This document shows, in pieces, positions 7,743 to 15,772 of a stretch of DNA of 64,000 nt (the stretch's first letter is position 1; every line of letters starts with the position of its first letter). The stretch covers positions 2,292,501-2,356,500 of the forward strand of contig NZ_CP018049.1 of the NCBI RefSeq assembly GCF_002934065.1. Direction: 5' to 3'. This DNA comes from Pseudomonas orientalis (lineage in GTDB: Bacteria > Pseudomonadota > Gammaproteobacteria > Pseudomonadales > Pseudomonadaceae). The notes below the pieces were generated by a model, which did not search any database, was not told the DNA's origin, and saw nothing but the letters and a program-made list of their open reading frames with translations. The translations under genes and the position numbers were made by a program.

Positions 7743-8522
7743 TTATAGGGTGAACGCCTGGCGGAAACGCTCCAGGGCCCTGTCGCTGGCGCCGCTGGCC
7801 CAGCCTTCCAGGCCGACCACGCCGCTGTAGCCCATGGCATGCAGCGCCCTGGCAATCGCCGGATAGTGGATTTCGCCGGTGCCGGGCTCCTGGCGTCCGG
7901 GCACGTCGGCCACCTGGATTTCTCCGATGGCGGGGCCTGCGCGCTGGACCAGTTCGATCAGGTTGCCTTCGCCGATCTGCGCGTGGTACAGGTCCAGGTT
8001 CATCTTCAAATGCGCGCTGCCCACCGCTTCGATCAGGGCCAGGGTGTCGGCGGCACGGGCGAACGGGGTGCCGGGGTGGTCCAGCTCGGTGTTGAGGTTT
8101 TCCAGCAGGAACACACGGCCGGCGTCCTCGCCCAGGCGTGCGATCTTTTCCAGGGTCTTGCAGGCGCTCAGCCACATGCGCCCGGAGGTGTGGCTGACGG
8201 GCTGCACCGGCAGTCCGCCGTCACCCAGGCCGGTGCCGTGCAGATTGAGGCTGGGGCAGTTGAGGCGCTCGGCAATGCCCAGGGATTCGCGGGCGCTGTC
8301 GAGCAAGTGGCGGATACCGTCAGGGTCGGTGAGCGTGCCGCTGATGTAGCCGGTCATGGAGGTGAAGTCCGCGCCTGTCGCGGCCAGGGCGTTGATGTCC
8401 TTGTCTGTCCAACTCCAGATTTCGGCGCTGAAACCGAGTGCATGAATGCGTTTGACCCGCTCCACGAACGGCAGGTCCAGGAACACCATCTCGGCACTGA
8501 CCGCCAGCTTGAACGGGATCAC
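7743..8522 (-). CDS. TIM-barrel isomerase/epimerase, hydroxypyruvate-isomerase-like (MocC position)
   Basis: Xylose-isomerase-like TIM-barrel protein of 259 residues, opening (V/M)IPFKLAVSAEMVFLDLPFVERV and close in plan to hydroxypyruvate isomerases. Metal-ligand positions typical of the fold are visible: the glutamate of VFLLENLN, MNLDLYHAQIGEGNL, IGEIQVADVPGRQEPGTGEIHY and the late GLEGWASG. The GTG start at 8522 overlaps the TGA of the upstream dehydrogenase gene (GTGA), implying translational coupling. In Sinorhizobium the equivalent neighbour of mocA/mocB is mocC, needed for scyllo-inosamine use, and that is the role I infer. Substrate not proven; a longer start upstream is unlikely because of the overlap. 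Confidence 0.78.
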   Translation of the reverse strand: MIPFKLAVSAEMVFLDLPFVERVKRIHALGFSAEIWSWTDKDINALAATGADFTSMTGYISGTLTDPDGIRHLLDSARESLGIAERLNCPSLNLHGTGLGDGGLPVQPVSHTSGRMWLSACKTLEKIARLGEDAGRVFLLENLNTELDHPGTPFARAADTLALIEAVGSAHLKMNLDLYHAQIGEGNLIELVQRAGPAIGEIQVADVPGRQEPGTGEIHYPAIARALHAMGYSGVVGLEGWASGASDRALERFRQAFTL

Positions 8523-9523
8523 AGGCTCACCGCCGTGCCTTGCTCGTAGGATTCGATACACGCGCGCGCAATCGCCAGGGCGGCGCGGGCATCTTCACCG
8601 CTGGCCAGGGGTTTGGCGCCGCTGCGCAGGCAGTCGACAAAGTGGTTGAGCTCGGCGATGTAGGCGTCGCGCAACAGGTCGGTGTCCAGGCGCTGGGTGT
8701 CGGCCTGGATGCCTTGGACCTGGTAGCGCACGAGGTCGGATGCCTGCACGCCGCCCATGGTCAGCATGCCGGCGCTGCCGAACACTTCACCGCGTACATC
8801 GTAGCCATATACGGCCTGGAAGCTGGCTTCGGCGGTGGCAATCGCACCGTTATCGAAGCGGATCGTGACCACGGCGGTGTCGAGCAAGCCTCGGCTTTTG
8901 TATTCCGGGGCGATCAGCGCGTCGGCCATCACCTGCACCTGCACCGCTTCGGCACCGGGGTTGAGGTAGCGCAGGGTGTCGAAGTCGTGGATCAGGGTTT
9001 CCAGGAAAATCACCCATTGCGGTGAGGCGCCAGGGTTCTTCAGCGCCGGGTCGCGGGTCAGTGAGCGCAGTAACTGCGGGGTGCCGATGCGTCCTGCGGC
9101 AACATCAAGGTGAGCGCTGCGAAAGCTCTTGGCGAAGCGCCGGTTGAAGCCGACCTGCAGGGTCACACGGGCATCGGCGGCGGCGGCGATGGCGCGGTCG
9201 GCTTCATCGAGGGTGATGGCCATGGGTTTCTCGCAGAAAATCCCCTTGCCGGCGCGGGCGGCGCTGATCACCAGTTCGGCATGGCTGCGGGCGGGGGCGG
9301 CGATGAGGATGCCGTCGATGTCCGGGTCGTCGAGCAGTTGCTGTGGGTCGTTGTAGACCTTGTCCACACCCAGCTCCGCCGCCAGACGCGCGGCTTGCCC
9401 TGGGGTAGGGTCGGCGATGGCGGCCAGGCAGGCGCCGGGGATGTGGCGGGCGGCCGTCAGGCCGTGGAAGCTGCCCATGCGACCGGCACCGATCAAGCCC
9501 AGGCGGATGCGTTTGGTATTCAT
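8519..9523 (-). CDS. Gfo/Idh/MocA-family dehydrogenase (inositol dehydrogenase-like, MocA position)
   Basis: NAD(P)-dependent dehydrogenase of 334 residues. The Rossmann motif GLIGAGRMGSFHG is at about residues 9-21, followed by the family hallmark CEKPMAITLDEAD with the conserved EKP (about 95-97), and a C-terminal alpha/beta domain with LIHDFDTLRYL carrying the catalytic Asp/His pattern of inositol 2-dehydrogenases. It opens the operon with the TIM-barrel and MocB-like genes. The start at 9523 has AAAGGGG just upstream. A textbook -24/-12 promoter lies about 60-70 bases before the start. Probable substrate: an inositol or amino/methyl inositol such as scyllo-inosamine; general myo-inositol dehydrogenase is the alternative. 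Confidence 0.82.
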   Translation of the reverse strand: MNTKRIRLGLIGAGRMGSFHGLTAARHIPGACLAAIADPTPGQAARLAAELGVDKVYNDPQQLLDDPDIDGILIAAPARSHAELVISAARAGKGIFCEKPMAITLDEADRAIAAAADARVTLQVGFNRRFAKSFRSAHLDVAAGRIGTPQLLRSLTRDPALKNPGASPQWVIFLETLIHDFDTLRYLNPGAEAVQVQVMADALIAPEYKSRGLLDTAVVTIRFDNGAIATAEASFQAVYGYDVRGEVFGSAGMLTMGGVQASDLVRYQVQGIQADTQRLDTDLLRDAYIAELNHFVDCLRSGAKPLASGEDARAALAIARACIESYEQGTAVSL

Positions 9524-9579
9524 GTGTGACCCCTTTTTATTGTTGGCCTCAGGACAATCCTGGTTGGCAAAGAGGCAGG

Positions 9580-9595
9580 AGCAAAGGCTGTGCCA
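9580..9595 (-). promoter_or_regulatory. Sigma-54 (-24/-12) promoter for the mocA-mocC-mocB-like operon
   Basis: On the minus strand: TGGCAC, five bases, TTGCT. The GG and GC doublets are exactly 12 bases apart as the RpoN consensus requires. Expected transcription start is near 9568, giving a ~45-base leader before the dehydrogenase ATG. Confidence 0.85.
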
Positions 9596-9649
9596 GAATA
9601 TAACTAGCTGATATTTATAGAGTTTAAAAAATATAGTGTTCATTTAAAT

Positions 9650-9671
9650 GACATGTCTATGCTGACATGTC
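9650..9671. promoter_or_regulatory. Tandem palindromic activator sites (candidate UAS)
   Basis: Two copies of the self-complementary octamer GACATGTC (9650-9657 and 9664-9671), 14 bp apart, inside the longer direct repeat TGACATGTC. They lie about 80-105 bp upstream of the inferred sigma-54 start, a normal enhancer distance, and 25-47 bp before the activator's own ATG. Confidence 0.65.
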
Positions 9672-9696
9672 GAAAACATGAACATGGAGCCCGCTT

Positions 9697-11670
9697 ATGA
9701 GCGCTGCGATCAGTGCGCAAGACCTCGACTACCTGACGGCGCTGGGCCCCGCCGCGCTGAACGATGGCCCGGTCGCCGCGTTGGAACAGGCGTGGCAGGC
9801 CTGCCTGCGCGGCCAGGTGCAACGCCCGCGCGAGGTGCGTCAATTGATCTGGGACTCCTGGCTGCGCAGCCTCCAGGCCGGCATTGATCCGGCCGACAAC
9901 GCGTACCGCTTCGTCGCCGCCGACCGCCTGACGGCCACGCTGGCCAGCCACCGCGTGCTGATCGACGCCGCCGCGCAAGTCATGCAGGGCTTGCTGGCGT
10001 ACAACCCACGCGGGCATATCAACCTCACCGATGCCGAGGGCACCACCTTGCATTTCTGCGGGCTGGATATCACCCCCGTGGGCAGTCGACTGCTCGAATC
10101 GGTGCAGGGCACCAACTGCACCGGCCTGGCGCTGGCTGAAGATCACCTGGTGTATGTGCTGGCCGAAGAAAACTTCGCGGTCGGCCTGCGTCAACGCCGC
10201 ATGCACTGCGCCGCCGCGCCGATCAAGAACGCCCAGGGCCAGACCCTGGCCGTGCTGACGCTCACCGCCGAACCCGGCTGGTTTCACTTTCATACCCTGG
10301 GCACCGTGCAGGCGGCCGCTGAAGCCGTGTCGCGGCAAATGGCGCTGCAGGCGTTGCTGGAAGAACAGCAGACCGTGCTTGAAGTGCTCAACGAAGGCCT
10401 CGTGGTGGTGGATGAACGCGGCTGCATCAAGGCGCTCAACCGCTATGCCCGGCAGTTGTTCGGGGTGGGACTGGAGCTGATTGGCAGTCCCTTCCAGCAC
10501 CTGGGCCGCAGTGAATTGAGCGAGACGCTGGGTGAGGCTGTGCGCGACCTGGATTGCACATTCCACTTGCATGACCGCAGCCAACTCGCCTGCCTGGTCT
10601 CGGTGTGCCCACTGGAGCAGGGCGGGGTGATCGTGTCGCTGCGCGAAAACCGGCGCATCCGTGAAATCACCCGGCGCATTGTCGGCACCCAGGCGCGGTA
10701 TACCTTCGACACCATCCAGGGCAGCTCGCGGGCGATCCAGGATGCGCTGCACCTGGGGCGCATCGCCAGCCGCAGTGATTCCACCACGCTGATTCTCGGG
10801 GAAAGCGGCACCGGCAAGGAGTTGTTCGCACAGGCCATCCATAACGCCAGCGAGCGTTGCCACGGTCCGTTCGTGGCGGTCAACTGCGGTGCGATTCCAC
10901 GGGACCTGGTGCAGAGTGAACTGTTCGGGCATGTCGAGGGCGCGTTCACCGGTTCGGCCCGTGGCGGCTCGGCGGGCAAGTTCGAGCTGGCCGATGGCGG
11001 CACCATCTTCCTGGATGAGATTGGCGACATGTCCTTCGACGCCCAGGTCAGCCTGTTGCGGGTGTTGCAGGAAGGTGAAGTCGCGCGGGTCGGCGCAAAA
11101 AGCGCACGCCAGGTGGATGTGCGCATCATCGCCGCCACCCACCGCAATCTCAGCCAGGCAGTGGCCGACGGCGCGTTTCGCGAAGATCTTTATTACCGCC
11201 TGAATGTGCTGAACCTGACGGTGCCGCCGCTGCGGATGCGCCGCGAAGACATCCCGCTGCTGGCGCGGCACTTCCTCAAGCGCTGCGCGCGCTCGTTGCG
11301 TAAAACGGTGCAGGGCTTCGCGCCGGACGCGCTGGCCTTGCTTTGCGCCCATGCCTGGCCGGGTAACGTGCGCGAACTGGAAAACGCCATCGAACGGGCA
11401 ACCAACCTGGCCATGGGCGAGTTGATCCAGCCGGGCGACTTGCCGCTGGACAGCAAGCCCCGTGCGCTGGCCCATGGCTATGCGCCGCAACCCACCCAGG
11501 ACCTGAGCAGCCACGAAATGCATGCCATCGTCGCCGCGCTCAAAAGCACCGGCGGCAATATCCGCCTGGCCGCCCGTCAGTTGAACGTGTCCCGGGGCGG
11601 GCTGTACAACAAGATGACTCGGTTCGGGTTGAATGCCGGAGATTTTCGCAGGCCGGTGGGCGGTTACTAA
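9697..11670 (+). CDS. Sigma-54-dependent activator (AcoR-like, GAF-AAA+-Fis)
   Basis: Enhancer-binding protein of 657 residues. The N-terminal sensory region (about 1-320) resembles AcoR-type regulators: a helical start, a GAF-like domain with NLTDAEGTTLHFCGLDI and GTNCTGLAL, then a PAS-like piece (VLNEGLVVVDERGCIKALN). The AAA+ domain has Walker A GESGTGKE (~368-375), the sigma-54 contact loop as GAFTGS in place of the usual GAFTGA (~415-420), Walker B GGTIFLDEIGDM and the arginine-rich FREDLYYRLNVL. A Fis-type helix-turn-helix closes it (GGNIRLAARQLNVSRGGLYNKM). It is divergent from the mocA-like operon, whose sigma-54 promoter and paired palindromes lie between, so it very likely activates that operon. 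The effector is unknown. GGAG seven bases before 9697 supports the start. Confidence 0.92.
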   Translation: MSAAISAQDLDYLTALGPAALNDGPVAALEQAWQACLRGQVQRPREVRQLIWDSWLRSLQAGIDPADNAYRFVAADRLTATLASHRVLIDAAAQVMQGLLAYNPRGHINLTDAEGTTLHFCGLDITPVGSRLLESVQGTNCTGLALAEDHLVYVLAEENFAVGLRQRRMHCAAAPIKNAQGQTLAVLTLTAEPGWFHFHTLGTVQAAAEAVSRQMALQALLEEQQTVLEVLNEGLVVVDERGCIKALNRYARQLFGVGLELIGSPFQHLGRSELSETLGEAVRDLDCTFHLHDRSQLACLVSVCPLEQGGVIVSLRENRRIREITRRIVGTQARYTFDTIQGSSRAIQDALHLGRIASRSDSTTLILGESGTGKELFAQAIHNASERCHGPFVAVNCGAIPRDLVQSELFGHVEGAFTGSARGGSAGKFELADGGTIFLDEIGDMSFDAQVSLLRVLQEGEVARVGAKSARQVDVRIIAATHRNLSQAVADGAFREDLYYRLNVLNLTVPPLRMRREDIPLLARHFLKRCARSLRKTVQGFAPDALALLCAHAWPGNVRELENAIERATNLAMGELIQPGDLPLDSKPRALAHGYAPQPTQDLSSHEMHAIVAALKSTGGNIRLAARQLNVSRGGLYNKMTRFGLNAGDFRRPVGGY

Positions 11671-11896
11671 TGTGGGAGGGGGCTTGCTCCCGTGACGGCC
11701 GGACAGTCAACGCGTATTTACCTGACGTTCCGAGGTAAAAATGTGGGAGGGGGCTTGCCCCCGATGGCGGTGTGTCAGTCACTGATGTACTCACTGACTC
11801 TCCCTCATCGGGGGCAAGCCCCCTCCCACATTTGGACCGAGGTGCGTCAGATGGATACCCGTCGGTTGAGAGGCCGCCATCGGGAGCAAACCCCCC
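11671..11896. repeat. Cluster of four REP elements
   Basis: The stop codon of the sigma-54 activator abuts a single REP at 11671. A full REPIN pair follows at 11742-11830, then a degraded inverted REP at about 11873-11896. The segment 11828-11891 is the near-identical reverse complement of 6318-6381. The whole gap between the convergent activator and LacI genes is REP-derived; I see no gene in it. Confidence 0.9.
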
Positions 11897-11912
11897 ATTC
11901 GCCGTCCATGCC

Positions 11913-12962
11913 TCAGGCGCCCATATTTTCCGAGGTAACAATGTGCGGCGCAATATACACCCGATGCCGCATTGCATCGAACCCCTCGGCGCTCTGCAAT
12001 TGCACCAGCAACTCCACCAACGCCACCGCCGTCTGGCGCGGCTGCGAATCCATCACCACATCGATCAAGCCGCGGCTCAGCGCCTGGCGCGACAATTCGG
12101 TGGACTCCTGCAGGATGCAGCACAACGCCGGGCGCTTGGGCAGTTGCGCCAGGGCGTTGATCACGCCGTCACCGCCACCGCCCACCACGCACAACCCGCG
12201 CAGGTCGGTGTGGCGGCTGAGCAGGTCGAGGGTGGCCTCTTCGGTGATGTCGCAGTTGTCCAGGTTGATCAGCGGTTCCAGCGGCTTGAGCCCCGGCGCG
12301 TGTTCGGCCAGGTAGCTGTGCAGGCCTTCGACCCGTGCCTGGTGGCCGAGGAAACGATGGCCGCCGAGCAGAATGCCCACGCTGCCCTTGCGCGCACCGC
12401 ACGTGCGCGCCAACAGCCAGCCCATGGTGCGTCCGACGACGTGATTGTCCTGGCCCACATACGGTTCCCGGGCTTGCTCATGAATATCCGAAAGCAATGC
12501 CACTACCGGCACGCCGGCTTCGCGGATTTGCGCAAGACAGGCATTGATCAGCGGATGGGCGAAGCTGACCACCGCCAGGGCGTCGCACTGCACGGCCAAC
12601 TGCTCTATTTGCGTGACGATGGCGCTGGGCGTGCGGTCGTTGATGTAGTCGAACTGGCAGGTCAGGTTGGCCGTGGCGTGATGCTGCGCCGCGTCGCCGA
12701 TGGACTGGGCCAGGTTGGCATAGAACGCCTGGGCGGTGCCCAGCAGGAGAATGCCGAAGCGGTAGGTCGGGCGCCGTTCGCGAATGCGCTGGCCGATCAG
12801 CCGCGCGGCGAAATAACCCACGGCTTCGGCGGCCTGGAACACCTGTTCGGCGGTTTGTGGATTGACCGGTGCGCGGGCGTTCAACACGCGGTCGACGGTG
12901 GCCACACTGAGGCCGGCATGGGCGGCAACCGTGGCGATGGTCGGGCGTTTATGGTTGGTCAT
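11913..12962 (-). CDS. LacI-family transcriptional repressor
   Basis: 349-residue regulator. The N-terminal LacI helix-turn-helix is at about residues 8-27 (TIATVAAHAGLSVATVDRVLNA), followed by the hinge and a periplasmic-binding-protein-like domain (YRFGILLLGTAQAFYANLAQ; CDALAVVSFAHPLINACLAQI; GVPVVALLSDI; SVGILLGGHRFLGHQARVEGL; GLCVVGGGGDGVINALAQLP). Ligands of this subclass are usually sugars or polyols. It is divergent from the mocD-like oxygenase operon, and a perfect palindrome lies just upstream of its own start, so it probably represses both transcription units until an inositol-like compound binds. This is unlike rhizobial moc control, which uses a MocR/GntR-type protein. Confidence 0.88.
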   Translation of the reverse strand: MTNHKRPTIATVAAHAGLSVATVDRVLNARAPVNPQTAEQVFQAAEAVGYFAARLIGQRIRERRPTYRFGILLLGTAQAFYANLAQSIGDAAQHHATANLTCQFDYINDRTPSAIVTQIEQLAVQCDALAVVSFAHPLINACLAQIREAGVPVVALLSDIHEQAREPYVGQDNHVVGRTMGWLLARTCGARKGSVGILLGGHRFLGHQARVEGLHSYLAEHAPGLKPLEPLINLDNCDITEEATLDLLSRHTDLRGLCVVGGGGDGVINALAQLPKRPALCCILQESTELSRQALSRGLIDVVMDSQPRQTAVALVELLVQLQSAEGFDAMRHRVYIAPHIVTSENMGA

Positions 12963-12980
12963 GGCGAGCCCCTTGAGCGT

Positions 12981-13030
12981 CTTGATAGAAAACTATCAAG
13001 CTCCGCTGGGCCTGGATGATAGCTTGATAG
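12981..13030. promoter_or_regulatory. LacI-type operator and extra half-site
   Basis: CTTGATAGAAAACTATCAAG (12981-13000) is a perfect inverted repeat with 8-bp arms, 18 bp from the lacI-type ATG. The arm sequence CTTGATAG recurs at 13023-13030, on the side of the mocD-like operon about 95 bp before its start. Confidence 0.72.
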
Positions 13031-13124
13031 GGAATGGATTCAAGGCCTTGAGGGTGATTTAGCCGCACTCTATCGTTGGTTTCGCAAAGTACCTGAAACC
13101 CTACGCTTGCGGAGAACAATAACA

Positions 13125-14216
13125 ATGCCTGGACACACCGCTCACCGCGCCCGGCGCGACTACAGCCTGACCGGCCCCGAGGCCGCCCGCGCCGCCGAAA
13201 AAGGCCTGGTTTCGGCGCGCTGGTACCAGTCGCCGGTCCCGCGCAAACGCATGAAGGAACTGATGCAGCGCCGCGACGGCCCGGCGCTGGTCGACACGGC
13301 CATCTGGTTCGCGGCATTGTTCGCAACCGGCTTTGGCGGCTACTGGTTCTGGGGCTCCTGGGCCTGCGTGCCGTTCTTCCTGGCCTATGGCGTGCTCTAC
13401 GGCACTGCTTCCAACCCGCGCTGGCACGAAACCGGCCATGGCACGGCATTCAAGACCCGTTGGATGAATGACGCGCTGTACCAGGTGGCATGCTTCATGT
13501 GCATTTTCGAGCCCCATGTGTGGCGCTGGAGCCATGCCCGGCATCACACCGACACCATCGTCGTCGGCCGCGACCCGGAGATCGTCGAGCCGCGCCCGCC
13601 GAGCTTTTTGATGATGTTCCTGAGCCTGTTCAATCTGCCCCTGGCGTGGAAGACCTTCAGTGGCGTGGCGCGCCATGCCATCGGCCGGATGAGTGCCCAG
13701 GAACGGGATTTCATCCCCGAATCCGAATGGCCCAAAGTGTTTCGCGCCGCGCGCATCTGGGTTGGCCTGTATGGGGTGATCATCGGCAGCGCCTTGTACC
13801 TTCACAGCTGGCTGCCGCTGATGCTGGTGGGCTTGCCAAGCATCTATGGCGCCTGGCTCGGCTACCTGTTCGGCCTTACCCAGCACGTGGGCCTGGCCGA
13901 AGACGTGCTCGACCACCGCAGCAACTGCCGCACGATCTACATGAACCGCGTGCTGCGTTTTATCTACATGAACATGAACTACCACCTCGAGCACCACATG
14001 TACCCGATGGTGCCGTTCCACGCACTGGCGCAATTGCACGAAGAGATCCGTCGCGACTGCCCGCCGCCTTACGCCAATTTGTGGGAGGCCTACAAGGAGA
14101 TCCTCCCGACGGTCTGGAAGCAGCGCAGCGACCCGACCTATTTCGTCCAGCGTCCGATCCGACGGCAGCCTGAATCAGCCCCTGCCTCCGTGCACGCAGA
14201 AATCTCTGCCGGCTGA
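13125..14216 (+). CDS. mocD: Di-iron membrane hydroxylase of fatty-acid-desaturase type, MocD-like
   Basis: Integral-membrane non-haem di-iron oxygenase of 363 residues. The three histidine boxes of the desaturase/hydroxylase superfamily are intact: HETGH (101-105), HARHH (137-141) and HLEHH (287-291), with hydrophobic spans between. It heads an operon with a Rieske ferredoxin and a ferredoxin reductase, the same trio as Sinorhizobium mocDEF, which is reported to remove the O-methyl group of 3-O-methyl-scyllo-inosamine. ATG at 13125 is preferred over an upstream in-frame codon because GCGGAG precedes it. The LacI operator lies in the divergent promoter region. A desaturase acting on lipids cannot be excluded on motifs alone; the operon partners favour the MocD reading. 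Confidence 0.8.
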   Translation: MPGHTAHRARRDYSLTGPEAARAAEKGLVSARWYQSPVPRKRMKELMQRRDGPALVDTAIWFAALFATGFGGYWFWGSWACVPFFLAYGVLYGTASNPRWHETGHGTAFKTRWMNDALYQVACFMCIFEPHVWRWSHARHHTDTIVVGRDPEIVEPRPPSFLMMFLSLFNLPLAWKTFSGVARHAIGRMSAQERDFIPESEWPKVFRAARIWVGLYGVIIGSALYLHSWLPLMLVGLPSIYGAWLGYLFGLTQHVGLAEDVLDHRSNCRTIYMNRVLRFIYMNMNYHLEHHMYPMVPFHALAQLHEEIRRDCPPPYANLWEAYKEILPTVWKQRSDPTYFVQRPIRRQPESAPASVHAEISAG

Positions 14217-14248
14217 AGTTCGTTTCCTTTTAATAAGAGATAAAAACC

Positions 14249-14569
14249 ATGAACGATCAATGGATCGACGTCTGCGCCGTGGGCGACATAGACGAAGAAG
14301 ACGTGCTGCGCTTCGACCATGGGGCGCACACCTATGCGGTGTTTCGCTCGGCCGAGAATGAGTTTTTCGCCACCGCCGGCCTGTGCACCCATGAAAAAAT
14401 CCACCTGGCCGACGGCCTGGTCATGGACCATGTGATCGAATGCCCCAAGCACAATGGGCGCTTCGACTACCGCTCCGGCAAGGCCCTGGGCGCACCGGTG
14501 TGCGTCAATCTGCAAACCTACCCGGTACGGGTCGAAGCGGGGCGGGTGCTGCTCGCCGTCACGGCGTGA
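14249..14569 (+). CDS. mocE: Rieske [2Fe-2S] ferredoxin, MocE-like
   Basis: Small soluble electron carrier of 106 residues for the adjacent di-iron hydroxylase. The Rieske ligands are complete: CTHEKIH (Cys and His of the first pair) and, 16 residues on, CPKHNGRFDY (second pair). MocE-type ferredoxins of this length act between a ferredoxin reductase and the oxygenase. It follows the mocD-like gene by 32 bp and ends two bases before the reductase ATG, so the three are clearly one transcript. NirD-type Rieske proteins are similar in size, but the context does not fit nitrite reductase. Confidence 0.88.
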   Translation: MNDQWIDVCAVGDIDEEDVLRFDHGAHTYAVFRSAENEFFATAGLCTHEKIHLADGLVMDHVIECPKHNGRFDYRSGKALGAPVCVNLQTYPVRVEAGRVLLAVTA

Positions 14570-14571
14570 CG

Positions 14572-15771
14572 ATGGACGCGCCCCTGATTATCGTCGGCGC
14601 CGGCCATGCCGGTGGCCGTGCGGCGTTGACCCTGCGCGAAGAGGGTTACAGCGGTCGGCTGATCCTGATCGGCGACGAACCCCACGTGCCGTACGAACGA
14701 CCGCCCCTGTCCAAGGGCCTGTTGCAAGGCAGCCAGGACCTGGCCGGCTGCAGCCTGTGCGACAGCGCGCGCCTGGCCGAGCTGGGTATCGAGCATCTGG
14801 CGGGCAACGCGGTCAGTCGGCTGGCGCCGTTGCAGCATCGGCTGCAGTTGGCCGATGGCCAGTGGCTGCCCTACCACGGATTGCTGCTGGCCACCGGCGG
14901 CCGTGCGCGGCGTCTGCCGCAGGCGCAGTCCAACGTGCTGTACCTGCGCACCCATGACGAAGCCCTGGCCCTGCGCGAGCAGTTACGCCCTGGCACTCGG
15001 CTGGTGGTTATCGGCGGCGGCTTTATCGGCCTGGAAGTGGCGGCGACCGCGCGCGGCCTGGGCTGCGCGGTGACGCTGCTCGAAGCCGGCCCGCGCCTGG
15101 CGGGCAGGGTATTGCCCGCAATTATCAGTGACGCGCTGCTGGCGTTGCACCGCGAGCAAGGCGTGGACGTGCGCGTGAATGTCGCCGTGGCGTCCATCGA
15201 GGCCGACGCTGTACGCCTGGTGGATGGGCACACGCTGCCGTGCGACCTGGTGGTGGTCGGTATCGGCATGCAACCCAATATCGAACTGGCTGCGGCGGCC
15301 GGGCTGGACGTGGGGCAGGGCATTCGTGTTGACGCGCAGTTGCGCACCAGCGCGGCGAATATCTACGCGGCGGGGGACGTCTGTGAGTTCCGTCTTGGCG
15401 GGCTTTACCAGCGCCAGGAAACCTGGCGCAACGCCGAGGCTCAGGGGCGGCATGCCGCCTTGAATCTGCTCGGCCGCGCATTACCTTTCGAGGCCGTGCC
15501 GGGGTTCTGGTCCGACCAGTACGACTGGGGCTTGCAGACGGTTGGCGTGATGACGCCGAGCACGGTCAGCCGGCACCTGCCCGATGGCGGCCTGCTGCTG
15601 TTCTATCTGGATGACAACGGACATTTGCAAGGCGCCTGCGGCTGGGCGCCGGGCAACCGCGTGGCCAGGGACATCAAGCTGTGCGAACGCCTGATCAGCG
15701 CCCGTGTGCCGTTGTCGTCGGTTGCCCTGGCGGATCCGGGTGTTTCTCTCAAACAATGGCTGCGAGGCTGA
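14572..15771 (+). CDS. FAD-dependent ferredoxin reductase, MocF-like
   Basis: NAD(P)H:ferredoxin reductase of the oxygenase-coupled type, 399 residues. FAD-binding GAGHAGGRAALTLRE lies at the N-terminus, PYERPPLSKGLL is the characteristic second motif, the NAD(P)-binding GGGFIGLEVAATARGLG sits near residue 146, and IYAAGDVCEF is the late FAD motif, followed by ETWRNAEAQGRHAA. It supplies electrons to the Rieske protein two bases upstream and, through it, to the di-iron hydroxylase. Equivalent to MocF by position and family. The TIM-barrel gene begins one base after its stop. Confidence 0.88.
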   Translation: MDAPLIIVGAGHAGGRAALTLREEGYSGRLILIGDEPHVPYERPPLSKGLLQGSQDLAGCSLCDSARLAELGIEHLAGNAVSRLAPLQHRLQLADGQWLPYHGLLLATGGRARRLPQAQSNVLYLRTHDEALALREQLRPGTRLVVIGGGFIGLEVAATARGLGCAVTLLEAGPRLAGRVLPAIISDALLALHREQGVDVRVNVAVASIEADAVRLVDGHTLPCDLVVVGIGMQPNIELAAAAGLDVGQGIRVDAQLRTSAANIYAAGDVCEFRLGGLYQRQETWRNAEAQGRHAALNLLGRALPFEAVPGFWSDQYDWGLQTVGVMTPSTVSRHLPDGGLLLFYLDDNGHLQGACGWAPGNRVARDIKLCERLISARVPLSSVALADPGVSLKQWLRG

Positions 15772-15772
15772 T

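Noticed and set aside
9640-11523. 627-codon minus-strand frame across the sigma-54 activator
   Set aside because: Shadow of a high-GC gene: His/Gln/Gly-rich translation, no recognisable domain, while the opposite strand encodes a complete regulator.
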